DNA from: a bacterium
Lineage (GTDB): Bacteria; Bacillota; Bacilli; Lactobacillales; Streptococcaceae
Assembly (NCBI GenBank): GCA_905221375.1
Contig: CAJNCY010000008.1
Coordinates: 62,001 to 126,000 of the forward strand
Direction of reading: 5' to 3'
DNA length: 64,000 nt
Position numbers and translations under genes: made by a program. This document shows, one piece after another, positions 1 through 7,589 of this stretch (position 1 is the stretch's first letter; each line of letters begins with the position of its first letter). The notes below the pieces were generated by a model. That model worked only from the letters and a program-made list of their open reading frames with translations, was not told the origin of the DNA and ran no database searches.

Positions 1-1226
1 GGGTTAATGTCAGCGATTGGTGTTTCAATGGCCGACTTAACCAGGTACTCCAGCACTTCTTTTCGGTTGATATAATCTTCTTTTATGGCTTTATTAGGCT
101 TATCTTTGAATATTTTAGTAAAAGGTAAAATCCTAAAACGCCGATCAATAGCAGACTTATCACCGTTCATCCTTGGTAAACCATTAGATGACTGTACCAC
201 CGTCATATTAAGGCGTATGCTATAAGGGCGTTTCCCTTTGTCTTCTATGGTCATTATGTCGCCTGTTGCTAAGCTAAACATATCTGAAGTGTCTTTGATT
301 ACTGCGTTCTTTTGTACATCATCACCGATTACAAGCGACTTTCCCAATAATATAGAGGTTGAAAATTGACTTTTTGTTAAACTAGTGATCTTCAAACTGG
401 CCACATTTTCCATACCAACTAGGTTTATAAGCAACTGCTGAAAAGTTCCTTTTCCTGTTCCACCTTCACCGAAAAGCCAAAAGATTTTTTGTAATGACTG
501 TCCTGTGATGCTTGCTTTTATAATTTGGATAGCAAGGTTATAAAGTTCCGTATCACCGTCAAATAATTCTAGAAGCCACGTTGTCGGTTTCCACCCTTTT
601 ATGATTGGTTCTTTTGCGTTAGGGGTGTAGCCCGTTCTTATCTTTCGTGTGACCGTTATAGCTGGTGTAATATCTTCAAATATGCCTGTTTTTGCATTGT
701 AAAGCTGTTTGCCGATAACAGTATAGTCACTTTGAATCTCTTTCATTTGGCTCTGTCTAGCAATTTTATACAATGTGTCAAAGGCTTGTTTCTCAGTAGC
801 ATTTGGGAAGATTATAGAGATAAGATCCTGTAAAAATTCGTTATCTTCTACCCAGATGCCAAAATCAGGGTTATAGAAATAGAGTGGTGCTTTTTGCCCT
901 TGTGCCTCTGGTTTAATCCTGATAAAGTGAATATGCTTTATCAGCATGATTGCAACGCCTAACGGTTTAGTTGGCAAGGCCTTACTGCTCTTTTCCTCGC
1001 CTTTCTGCTGGGCTAGTTCTTCATGCTGAGCCTCGGTTAACCTGCCTGCCTTTACATTTTCAAGGTGTTTGCTGTCTGCCATAACTTCATCATAGGCTGC
1101 TTGATAAGCCTTGTCTTTGATTGCTTGACACTCTTTGATAAGTTGCCCCCTAACACCTTTAAAAGTCTTAAAATGCTTATCTTCACTTTCACGCACCTCT
1201 AAGATTTCACTTTCCAGGTTTTTCAA
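1..1226 (-). CDS. Phage-satellite D5/P4-type primase-helicase (C-terminus beyond left edge)
   Basis: Partial gene, open from about 1226 to the left edge (about 408 residues visible). Translating the reverse complement shows a Walker A motif GEGGTGKGTF near residue 250 and a Walker B-like VIGDD near residue 300, followed by a region typical of the SF3 helicase domain of D5/P4 phage primases. Such proteins unwind replication origins of phages and satellites. The frame is closed by a TAG upstream of about 1279. The best start is TTG at 1226 with AAGGAAG just before it, but GTG or ATG codons further in are possible. It lies directly downstream of the PrimPol gene, so primase and helicase are separate polypeptides here. 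The family call is firm; the exact start is not. Confidence 0.8.
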   Translation of the reverse strand, partial: MKNLESEILEVRESEDKHFKTFKGVRGQLIKECQAIKDKAYQAAYDEVMADSKHLENVKAGRLTEAQHEELAQQKGEEKSSKALPTKPLGVAIMLIKHIHFIRIKPEAQGQKAPLYFYNPDFGIWVEDNEFLQDLISIIFPNATEKQAFDTLYKIARQSQMKEIQSDYTVIGKQLYNAKTGIFEDITPAITVTRKIRTGYTPNAKEPIIKGWKPTTWLLELFDGDTELYNLAIQIIKASITGQSLQKIFWLFGEGGTGKGTFQQLLINLVGMENVASLKITSLTKSQFSTSILLGKSLVIGDDVQKNAVIKDTSDMFSLATGDIMTIEDKGKRPYSIRLNMTVVQSSNGLPRMNGDKSAIDRRFRILPFTKIFKDKPNKAIKEDYINRKEVLEYLVKSAIETPIADIN

Positions 1227-1245
1227 TTCTTCCTTTTCTATTGTT

Positions 1246-2112
1246 CTATCCTCTCTTTCTAAATTCTGCTCTTGCTATACTTTCAAAAGTCCTATCCAGC
1301 TCCTTCTCTGGCAGGGGGTTAGCAGTTACGCTATTGGCTATCTTTGTAAGTTCATAGGCGGTCTCTAGGTCACAATCAACCCACTTATTAAAGAGTAAAC
1401 CTACAAAGCGTGTCAATGCCACGTTACGCCCTCCCTCGTCTCCAAAGCCATTAAAAAGCGTGTCAATGATCCTCATGGTCATAGATTTCTGACCGCTTGG
1501 CCTTGGAGTGTATGGAAGGCTTTTAGCATTCTGTTTGACTGGTTCAGCCGTTGTCTGTGGTACTGGATAATCAAGTCCATGCTCCATAATCTTTTGATAA
1601 CTTGCTGGGTCGCCTGTTGTTACTGGTAGCCCTTGGAGTTGTGACCATGTTAAACTGGCCATGTCAAAGGGTAGGCCAATCTTGTCAGCAATCTCTTTCA
1701 CTACCTGCTTATAGGTTGCCTCATTCATCACGTTGTCAGGCTTCACCACAAGGCGAAAACGGGGCTTTTCTAAGCTATGTTTGATAGTTGGGTATAAGAT
1801 GTAGGAGTAGCCAAATAAAGCGCTAGAAACGGCCTTTATAAAGCCCTCAGTCGTCCCCTGTATATCGTCATAATCAAGGAAAATCAAATCCCGATAGATT
1901 AGACTGGAGTTGTTTCGCTTGTAACTGCCATTCTTTTCTGGTGTCACTTTGCCACTAATACAGTAAGGCGCTTGTGTACGTTTAAATTCTTCAATGTTTG
2001 CCCCTTCAGGGACTACCAAAGGCTTAAAGCGTTCAATGTACTGGAACGGCTCAATCTTATCAAATGGATAGACAAGATTACTCTGAAAGCCTTTAGCCTC
2101 ATAAATTGTCAT
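1246..2112 (-). CDS. PrimPol-type (archaeo-eukaryotic primase superfamily) replication protein of satellite
   Basis: 288 residues. The acidic motif IFLDYDD (about 77-83) and the basic segment KHSLEKPRFRLVV (111-123) fit the catalytic D-x-D and nucleotide-binding parts of small phage and plasmid PrimPol/bifunctional primase domains. The C-terminal part (about 210-288) resembles the primase alpha-helical C-terminal module. It probably primes replication of the integrated satellite together with the downstream helicase. The start ATG overlaps the stop of the upstream 50-residue gene (ATGA), which indicates translational coupling, and the stop lies about 20 bp before the helicase start. Typical of the rep module of streptococcal phage-related islands. 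The assignment is by motif only. Confidence 0.75.
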   Translation of the reverse strand: MTIYEAKGFQSNLVYPFDKIEPFQYIERFKPLVVPEGANIEEFKRTQAPYCISGKVTPEKNGSYKRNNSSLIYRDLIFLDYDDIQGTTEGFIKAVSSALFGYSYILYPTIKHSLEKPRFRLVVKPDNVMNEATYKQVVKEIADKIGLPFDMASLTWSQLQGLPVTTGDPASYQKIMEHGLDYPVPQTTAEPVKQNAKSLPYTPRPSGQKSMTMRIIDTLFNGFGDEGGRNVALTRFVGLLFNKWVDCDLETAYELTKIANSVTANPLPEKELDRTFESIARAEFRKRG

Positions 2113-2261
2113 ACTATCGCCCCCTTTTTGCGTTTCTTTTTTAACTTCTTCAGTATCTTTTGTTCTTGGAACTGTTCCAAAGATCTGCCACGGTGCTTAT
2201 ACAATTTAATGTCATGATAATGGCCTCCGCCCTGTGCTGGGTGTGTGTTATACCTAGCCAT
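2109..2261 (-). CDS. Small basic protein, 50 aa, coupled to primase
   Basis: A 50-residue reading frame preceded by a near-perfect Shine-Dalgarno (AGGAGGT, 5 nt before ATG at 2261). Its TGA overlaps the ATG of the primase gene. The N-terminal half contains a glycine/histidine patch (GGGHYHD), and the C-terminal half is a lysine/arginine-rich helix ending KKLKKKRKKG, so it may bind nucleic acid. I do not recognise a family. The strong ribosome site and ATGA coupling on both the sequence and operon level make it a probable real gene. Confidence 0.6.
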   Translation of the reverse strand: MARYNTHPAQGGGHYHDIKLYKHRGRSLEQFQEQKILKKLKKKRKKGAIV

Positions 2262-2271
2262 TCTCTACCTC

Positions 2272-2538
2272 CTAATCTACTGCAAGGAAATTATAAATAT
2301 CACTCTTACGGTAATAGATTTTCTTACTGTTTTCAAAAGGCGACTGATACGGTCTTAAACCGTGCTTTTCCCAGTTGTTTAACGTAGTTCCACTGATCCC
2401 TAACTTGTCTAGTAAATCAGGCCTAGAAATTAAGTCCCAGCCGTCATTATGCTGTTTTTCAAGCTCAAGCCTTTTCTCTAAATGATCTCCCACTTTCTCC
2501 AGTAGCTCAAGCTCTGCCTCTCTTGATAATAGTTGCAT
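2272..2538 (-). CDS. Excisionase-like / MerR-type helix-turn-helix DNA-binding protein
   Basis: 88 residues from ATG 2538, which has a GAGAGGAG ribosome site; a longer in-frame start at 2592 has none and would overlap the gene before it. The C-terminal half reads LLDKLGISGTTLNNWEKHGL...YRKSDIYNFL. This is the pattern of winged-helix excisionase/MerR-like proteins, with a helix-turn-helix, a wing with a Tyr-Tyr-Arg, then a short helix. The N-terminal half is a charged probable helix. In a satellite this could be an Xis directing excision, or a transcriptional activator of the replication genes. It sits in the early leftward operon between the small membrane protein and the primase module. Confidence 0.65.
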   Translation of the reverse strand: MQLLSREAELELLEKVGDHLEKRLELEKQHNDGWDLISRPDLLDKLGISGTTLNNWEKHGLRPYQSPFENSKKIYYRKSDIYNFLAVD

Positions 2539-2551
2539 ATTACACTCCTCT

Positions 2552-2755
2552 CTAATTATGAATCTTACCTGCAAGCTGGATATATCGCCCATAGTAAGGG
2601 TTTAAATCCTCACTAGGTGTTTCTATCGTCTGTTGGTTTTTTCGCTCAAATTGGGCGCTTTTTTTGCGGTCTAGGTGGTCTAGATAAAGCAGTAGTCCAA
2701 CCAGTACCACCATGAAGATTACCGACTGTGTATTGGTCAAATCTAATTCATTCAT
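2552..2755 (-). CDS. Small single-pass membrane protein, 67 aa
   Basis: The start ATG at 2755 is chosen because GAGGG lies just upstream and the previous gene ends 2 bp away; a longer in-frame start at 2827 would overlap that gene. About residues 10-27 form one hydrophobic segment (VIFMVVLVGLLLYL), followed by a positively charged HLDRKK, so the N-terminus is probably outside and the charged tail inside. No family is recognised. Small one-helix proteins are common in the early operons of streptococcal phages and satellites; the function is unknown. Confidence 0.55.
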   Translation of the reverse strand: MNELDLTNTQSVIFMVVLVGLLLYLDHLDRKKSAQFERKNQQTIETPSEDLNPYYGRYIQLAGKIHN

Positions 2756-2756
2756 C

Positions 2757-2957
2757 TTATTCCCTCGCTTTGTAATTCTTGATATATATCTGTTGCACTT
2801 CATGTTCCATCTTTTGAAAATCTTCAACTTCTTGAACGGTTACTTTTTTATTGATAAAATCAACGATAAACTGGAAAAAATTCGGATCGTTTATCTTTAA
2901 ATCAACCATGAAATCATCAAATTCTGCTTGTGTCATGTTGTCTAAATCTAGTGTCAT
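2757..2957 (-). CDS. Small acidic hypothetical protein, 66 aa
   Basis: Starts at ATG 2957 after ACGGAGGAATAAC, a strong ribosome site. The product is acidic and helical (MTLDLDNMTQAEFDDF at the start) with aromatic-rich middle FFQFIVDFINKK. No known domain is recognised. It is the first well-supported small gene of the early leftward operon after the Cro-like gene, and its stop is 1-2 bp from the next start, so it is co-translated with the membrane protein. Function unknown. Confidence 0.6.
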   Translation of the reverse strand: MTLDLDNMTQAEFDDFMVDLKINDPNFFQFIVDFINKKVTVQEVEDFQKMEHEVQQIYIKNYKARE

Positions 2958-2991
2958 GTTATTCCTCCGTTGGCCTTTTAATTGTCGTTTA

Positions 2992-3123
2992 CTATACAGT
3001 ATTGACACCACTCCAAACGCTGAGCAATTGCCCCAAGTTGGCGAACGCATGTAGTGATGTTTCGTGGGTATTCCCCCACATTTTTGTTAAAAAAGTGCTT
3101 AGAGTCGCCGTGTCAGCACTCAT
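2992..3123 (-). CDS. Possible 43-aa protein of the satellite
   Basis: An ATG-to-TAG frame of 43 residues beginning MSADTATLSTF and ending VWSGVNTV. GGAGAG lies 12 nt before the ATG, a longer spacing than ideal, and overlaps the 29-bp repeat at 3126-3154. No family is recognised. It fits in the gap between the Cro-like gene and the 66-residue gene on the same strand. It could equally be an untranslated leader segment, so confidence is limited. Confidence 0.35.
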   Translation of the reverse strand: MSADTATLSTFLTKMWGNTHETSLHAFANLGQLLSVWSGVNTV

Positions 3124-3125
3124 TT

Positions 3126-3154
3126 TTCAAAATCTCTCCTAATTGCTTGCCTGC
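3126..3154. repeat. 29-bp direct repeat, copy 1
   Basis: Matches 4313-4341 at 28 of 29 positions in the same orientation; the single difference is C versus T at the eleventh base. This copy lies 9 bp upstream of the -35 of the candidate small RNA and covers the putative ribosome site of the 43-residue frame on the other strand. It is not an attachment-site duplication, since both copies are inside the island. Confidence 0.85.
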
Positions 3155-3163
3155 CATTAGTTA

Positions 3164-3192
3164 TTGCGTCAGTAGCATTTTCATGCTATAAT
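3164..3192 (+). promoter_or_regulatory. Promoter of candidate satellite small RNA
   Basis: TTGCGT (3164-3169), 17-bp spacer, perfect TATAAT (3187-3192). It points rightward, against the early operon. No reading frame of useful size follows before the hairpin terminator at 3226-3270. Confidence 0.6.
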
Positions 3193-3198
3193 TTGAGT

Positions 3199-3270
3199 AT
3201 AGAAAAATATCTATATTCTTGATCCAGTCGCTTGCTCTCCTCGACCAAAATTTGAGCAAGTGACTTTTTT
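3199..3270 (+). ncRNA. Candidate ~72-nt small RNA, antisense to the early-operon leader
   Basis: Predicted start about 7 nt after the TATAAT at 3187-3192. It ends in a strong intrinsic terminator: a 12-bp stem (3226-3237 with 3254-3265, one G-U pair), a 16-nt loop and then a T tract to 3270. Upstream of this is an AT-rich inverted repeat (about 3197-3219). The terminator loop contains UCUCCUCG, complementary to a GGAGGA-type ribosome site, so it might block translation of an mRNA. The RNA would be antisense to the early leftward mRNA between the Cro-like gene and the small genes. Promoter and terminator are seen; the RNA itself is inference. Confidence 0.5.
3226..3270 (+). terminator. Intrinsic terminator of candidate small RNA
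   Basis: AGTCGCTTGCTC pairs with GAGCAAGTGACT, followed by TTTTTT. On the other strand the stem is preceded by A residues and followed by no T tract, so it terminates only rightward transcription. Confidence 0.75.
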
Positions 3271-3348
3271 GTTGTCAATCCCCAGTGGTAAAGCACCACA
3301 TGAGAAACTTGTAAATATAATGAAGTGTTGCGATTGGGTCGCTCCTTT

Positions 3349-3534
3349 CTAATAATCTTCTGCAAGCCACTGCATGGCTTTTTGATAAATGCTAGGCTTT
3401 ACTTCGCCACCGTCTCGGATTTTTCGATAGGTAACTTGTGTAACTCCGATTTCTTCGCCTGCTTGCTTTGCAGTCAATTTCTTGTCTGCTTGCTTTCGGC
3501 GGATTGCTTTTGCTTGTGTTGAGGTAATAAGCAA
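3349..3534 (-). CDS. Cro-like helix-turn-helix regulator of satellite (TTG start)
   Basis: 61 residues from TTG 3534, supported by AAAGGAGGAACTTCA directly upstream. The segment LTAKQAGEEIGVTQVTYRKIRDGGEVKPSIYQKAMQW is a small lambda-repressor-like helix-turn-helix, and nothing else is present. It is divergent from the CI-like gene and shares the operator region, so it is the expected Cro/anti-repressor side of the switch that starts the early leftward operon. Its promoter is excellent (TTGACA, 17 bp, TATACT). The TTG start may hold its level down. The next gene on this strand starts over 200 bp further on. Confidence 0.75.
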   Translation of the reverse strand: MLITSTQAKAIRRKQADKKLTAKQAGEEIGVTQVTYRKIRDGGEVKPSIYQKAMQWLAEDY

Positions 3535-3555
3535 TGAAGTTCCTCCTTTCTCTTC

Positions 3556-3666
3556 GCTAACTTTTTGTTAGCTTTGTTGTAGTATAGCGTATTTATTGTT
3601 AGCTGTCAATAGTTAAATGACAAAAAGTGAATTTTTTGTTAGCTCTTTGTCATTTTGTGATATAAT
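3556..3666. promoter_or_regulatory. Divergent switch: Cro and CI promoters with GTTAGC operators
   Basis: Leftward promoter: TTGACA (3604-3609), 17 bp, TATACT (3581-3586), read on the minus strand. Rightward promoter: extended -10 TGATATAAT (3658-3666) with a TTGTTA at 3636-3641 as a possible -35. Half-site GTTAGC or its complement occurs at 3556-3561, 3567-3572, 3598-3603 and 3638-3643. The first two form a perfect inverted repeat over the Cro transcription start, the third lies inside the Cro promoter spacer, and the fourth lies at the CI -35. A second inverted repeat, AAATGACAAA (3615-3624) with TTTGTCATTT (3646-3655), brackets the CI promoter. This layout fits a bistable CI/Cro switch. 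Confidence 0.75.
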
Positions 3667-3685
3667 TAAAATTGAGGTAATATGT

Positions 3686-4180
3686 ATGAACAGACTAAAA
3701 GAATTAAGACAAGAAAAAGGCGACACACAAGAGGTCGTCGCTAAAGCTATGGGCGTGACCCGTAGAGGGTACCAAAAATGGGAAAACGGAGAAAGTCAAA
3801 TCAAACCAGAAAAAGCCCAGCAACTTGCTGACTACTTCAAGGTAAGCGTTGGATATCTGCTGGGGTATGAGGACCTACTAGATCAAATTGAAGAAGTCGA
3901 TTCTGAACTTTCAAAAGGAATGACCATTGCTAAAAACTTGTCCGTTACAGCTTCTTCTAGCTATGAAGAACTTTTTAGAAATATTTTGATATTACTAAAA
4001 GGGCTAAAAGACGTTGCTGAAGTCACTCAAGTTGACTCTAACACTCTTATAGAAGTTGTAGAAAGTTTAGAAGAACATATGAAAGATTTAGATGACTCCA
4101 TAAGAAAAATGGTTTCCGCTCAAATCAAATACATAGAGTTACAAAACTTAAAGAAAAAATTAAATAAGTACAAGGGGTAA
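3686..4180 (+). CDS. CI-like satellite repressor (HTH_3 plus helical C-terminus)
   Basis: 164 residues from ATG 3686 (GAGG 8 nt upstream); a longer in-frame start at 3617 would run through its own promoter and operator, so it is rejected. Residues about 1-60 are a classical lambda-repressor-type helix-turn-helix (LRQEKGDTQEVVAKAMGVTRRGYQKWENG). The rest is a helical, probably coiled-coil region without the S24 peptidase signature, so it is unlikely to be inactivated by RecA self-cleavage. In PICIs such repressors (Stl-type) are instead lifted by a helper-phage protein. It would keep the leftward operon silent. The integrase follows in the same direction after 181 bp. Confidence 0.8.
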   Translation: MNRLKELRQEKGDTQEVVAKAMGVTRRGYQKWENGESQIKPEKAQQLADYFKVSVGYLLGYEDLLDQIEEVDSELSKGMTIAKNLSVTASSSYEELFRNILILLKGLKDVAEVTQVDSNTLIEVVESLEEHMKDLDDSIRKMVSAQIKYIELQNLKKKLNKYKG

Positions 4181-4312
4181 CTCTTCTACTTACCATAGAC
4201 AAGTTCGTATTAGAGCTATATCCGCCTTGTTTCATACTGGCATTATTATTTATCGTCTGACTGCTTAAAATCGAAAATAAGGGGGTTATCGTAGCCCCAC
4301 ACATGGTATAAC

Positions 4313-4341
4313 TTCAAAATCTTTCCTAATTGCTTGCCTGC
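4313..4341. repeat. 29-bp direct repeat, copy 2
   Basis: Near-identical to 3126-3154 (28/29). It ends 20 bp before the integrase start codon, immediately upstream of its AAAAGGAG ribosome site. It may be a protein-binding or RNA-level element shared by int and the early region. Confidence 0.85.
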
Positions 4342-4361
4342 TGATGGAAAAGGAGTAAACC

Positions 4362-5525
4362 ATGAATATTACAGAATACAAAAAGAAAAACGGAACTATC
4401 GTATATCGAGCAAGCGTGTATCTTGGAGTTGATAAACTTACAGGGAAAAAGGCTAGAACCACGATCACGGCCAACACTAAAAAGGGGATTAAAGTCAAAG
4501 CAAGAGAGGCTGTCAATGCTTTTGCTTCAAACGGGTATACAGTTAAAGATAAACCAACAATCACAACATACGAAGAATTGGTAAAAGTTTGGTGGGATAG
4601 TTACAAGAATACAGTTAAACCCAATACTCGCCAGTCTATGGATGGATTGGTTAGAGTGCATTTATTGCCCGTATTTGGCGATTACAAGCTAGATAAGCTA
4701 ACCACACCTATTCTTCAACAGCAAGTAAATAAATGGGCTGACAAGGCCAATAAGGGCGAAAAAGGGGCGTTTGCTAACTACTCCTTGCTCCATAACATGA
4801 ATAAGCGTATTTTGAAATATGGCGTAGCTATCCAGGTAATGCAATACAATCCAGCTAACGATGTCATCGTTCCACGCAAACAGCAAAAAGAAAAGTCTAC
4901 TGTAAAATACTTAGACAACAAAGAATTAAAACAGTTTCTGAATTATTTAGATACTCTGGATCAATCAAATTATGAAAACCTATTTGATGTTGTCCTGTAT
5001 AAGACTTTATTAGCCACTGGTTGCCGTATCAGTGAGGCTCTGGCTCTTGAATGGGCTGATATTGACCTAGAAAGCGGTGTTATCAGTATCAATAAGACAC
5101 TAAACCGCTATCAAGAAATAAACTCACCTAAATCAAACGCTGGTTATCGTGATATACCAATAGACAAAGCCACCTTACTTTTACTTAAACAGTACAAGAA
5201 TCGTCAACAAATTCAGTCTTGGAAATTAGGCCGAACTGAAACAGTTGTATTCTCAGTATTTACAGAAAAATATGCTTATGCTTGCAACCTACGAAAACGC
5301 CTAAATAAGCATTTTGAGAACGCTGGTGTAACGAATGTATCATTCCACGGTTTCCGCCATACACATACCACTATGATGTTATACGCTCAGACTAGCCCTA
5401 AAGATGTCCAATACAGATTGGGACACTCTAACTTATTAGTGACTGAAAATGTTTACTGGCATACAAACCAAGAAAACGCAAAAAAAGCTGTCTCAAATTA
5501 TGAAACAGCCATCAATAATTTATAA
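4362..5525 (+). CDS. int: Tyrosine-recombinase integrase of the satellite
   Basis: 387 residues, start with AAAAGGAGTAAACC upstream. The N-terminal AP2-like/arm-binding region (KKKNGTIVYRASVYLGVDKLTGKK) and a SAM-like core-binding domain (about 65-150) precede the catalytic domain. Catalytic residues visible: Arg in LLATGCRISEALALEW, His-x-x-Arg in FHGFRHTHTTMM, His in YRLGHSN and the nucleophile Tyr in ENVYWHTN. It catalyses site-specific integration and excision. It is the last gene of the island before eno, so attachment is expected between its stop and the eno 3' end, as in streptococcal phages and PICIs. Rho-independent terminators follow on both sides. Confidence 0.93.
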   Translation: MNITEYKKKNGTIVYRASVYLGVDKLTGKKARTTITANTKKGIKVKAREAVNAFASNGYTVKDKPTITTYEELVKVWWDSYKNTVKPNTRQSMDGLVRVHLLPVFGDYKLDKLTTPILQQQVNKWADKANKGEKGAFANYSLLHNMNKRILKYGVAIQVMQYNPANDVIVPRKQQKEKSTVKYLDNKELKQFLNYLDTLDQSNYENLFDVVLYKTLLATGCRISEALALEWADIDLESGVISINKTLNRYQEINSPKSNAGYRDIPIDKATLLLLKQYKNRQQIQSWKLGRTETVVFSVFTEKYAYACNLRKRLNKHFENAGVTNVSFHGFRHTHTTMMLYAQTSPKDVQYRLGHSNLLVTENVYWHTNQENAKKAVSNYETAINNL

Positions 5526-5526
5526 A

Positions 5527-5552
5527 GGGTGTCACGATCAGTGACTACCCTC
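5527..5552 (+). terminator. Terminator after int
   Basis: GGGTGTCAC and GTGACTACCC form a 9-bp stem with a one-base bulge and a GATCA loop, starting at the int stop and followed by TCTTACT. T tract weak. Confidence 0.55.
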
Positions 5553-5605
5553 TTACTATACTTAAAATTACTATCGGGTAACTAAAAGGGTAGTAAAATT
5601 AGAAA

Positions 5606-5636
5606 AAGCACTAAGGGAAAGCGCCCCAAAGTGCTT
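5606..5636 (-). terminator. Terminator downstream of eno
   Basis: AAGCACT (5606-5612) pairs with AGTGCTT (5630-5636), with inner GGG/CCC pairing; on the minus strand it is followed by TTTTTCT. Fits the eno transcript end, and lies between eno and int. Confidence 0.65.
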
Positions 5637-5658
5637 ATTTTAAAGACTTTACGCCATC

Positions 5659-5674
5659 TAATCTAGAAATTAGA

Positions 5675-5677
<3 letters not shown>
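5659..5677. other. Palindrome at the eno stop codon; possible attachment site
   Basis: TAATCTA-GAAAT-TAGATTA is a perfect 7-bp inverted repeat whose right arm contains the eno stop codon. Being directly between the integrase and eno, it is a candidate core for the island's attachment site. The second copy would lie beyond the left edge, so no duplication can be checked here. Confidence 0.4.
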
Positions 5678-6982
<1,305 letters not shown>

Positions 6983-7017
6983 TTACTCTCCTTATGAGTT
7001 AAATTTTTTACACCTCT

Positions 7018-7046
7018 ATAATACCTTAAAACCCCTCCTTTTTCAA
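7018..7046 (-). promoter_or_regulatory. eno promoter
   Basis: TTGAAA (7041-7046), 17-bp spacer and TATTAT (7018-7023) on the minus strand, about 40 bp before the start codon. Confidence 0.75.
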
Positions 7047-7088
7047 GAAAAAACGTTATCTTTGTGCAAATTTTCCTTAACTTTATAA

Positions 7089-7102
7089 AGTAATCGCTTT
7101 CT
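7089..7102. promoter_or_regulatory. Putative cre (CcpA) site between eno and the YueI-like gene
   Basis: AGTAATCGCTTTCT fits the catabolite-responsive element pattern WGTAANCGNTNNCW. It lies upstream of the eno -35 and upstream of the -10 of the divergent gene, so CcpA could act on either. Confidence 0.45.
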
Positions 7103-7128
7103 TTTGTCTGTTTTATTCTAACTTTTAT

Positions 7129-7136
7129 GATATACT
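7129..7136 (+). promoter_or_regulatory. Extended -10 of a probably leaderless gene
   Basis: TGA-TATACT (extended -10, TATACT 7131-7136; its TG begins at 7128) ends 6 nt before the ATG at 7143. Transcription would begin at the A of the start codon. There is no ribosome site. Confidence 0.6.
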
Positions 7137-7142
7137 GTTTTC

Positions 7143-7589
7143 ATGACAGATTTATCAAAACAATTACTTGAAAAAGCTCATGGTGGGCCAAAATTAAATC
7201 CAGATGAGCAAAGACGCTATCTTGGTACTTTTGAGGAAAGAGTTCTTGGTTATGCAGATATTGATACGGCAAATAGCCCTCAGCTAGAAAAGGGATTTTT
7301 ATCTATTTTAGAGAACCTTCAGGAAAAGGCTGAGCCTCTATTTGTTAAGATTTCCCCAACTATCGAATTTGACAAGCAAGTTTTCTACTTAAAAGAAGCA
7401 AAAGAAACTGATAGCCAAGCCACAATAGTATCTGAAGAACACACTTCTTCTCCTTTCGGTTTGGTTATCCATACAAACGCACCGGTTCAAGTAGAAGAAA
7501 AGGATCTTCGACTTGCTTTTCCAAAACTTTGGGAAGGTAAAAAGGAAGAACCTGCCAAAACATCCATTTGGAAGAAATGGTTTGGCTAA
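7143..7589 (+). CDS. YueI-like (DUF1694) protein
   Basis: 148 residues, matching in length and pattern the YueI/DUF1694 family of Firmicutes: an N-terminal [21 protein letters not shown] followed by an alpha/beta core that ends in the [13 protein letters not shown] region. The function is not established; it is soluble and cytoplasmic. It is divergent from eno and lacks a Shine-Dalgarno, with the -10 ending 6 nt from the ATG, so the mRNA is probably leaderless. Its stop overlaps by 4 bp the end of the convergent glycerate kinase gene. Family assignment from memory of the sequence pattern. Confidence 0.75.
   Translation: MTDLSKQLLEKAHGGPKLNPDEQRRYLGTFEERVLGYADIDTANSPQLEKGFLSILENLQEKAEPLFVKISPTIEFDKQVFYLKEAKETDSQATIVSEEHTSSPFGLVIHTNAPVQVEEKDLRLAFPKLWEGKKEEPAKTSIWKKWFG

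Noticed and set aside
3064..3087. Hairpin GTGGG/CCCAC followed by ATTTTTG
   Set aside because: Only a 5-bp stem and inside a possible coding frame; too weak to call a terminator.
4125..4304. 59-residue minus-strand frame (MCGATITPLFSILSS...) opposite the end of the CI-like gene
   Set aside because: Overlaps the repressor's 3' end, Ser/Asn/Thr-rich, with only an AGGAAAG from the 29-bp repeat far upstream. Its coding status cannot be supported, though a conserved copy elsewhere would change this.
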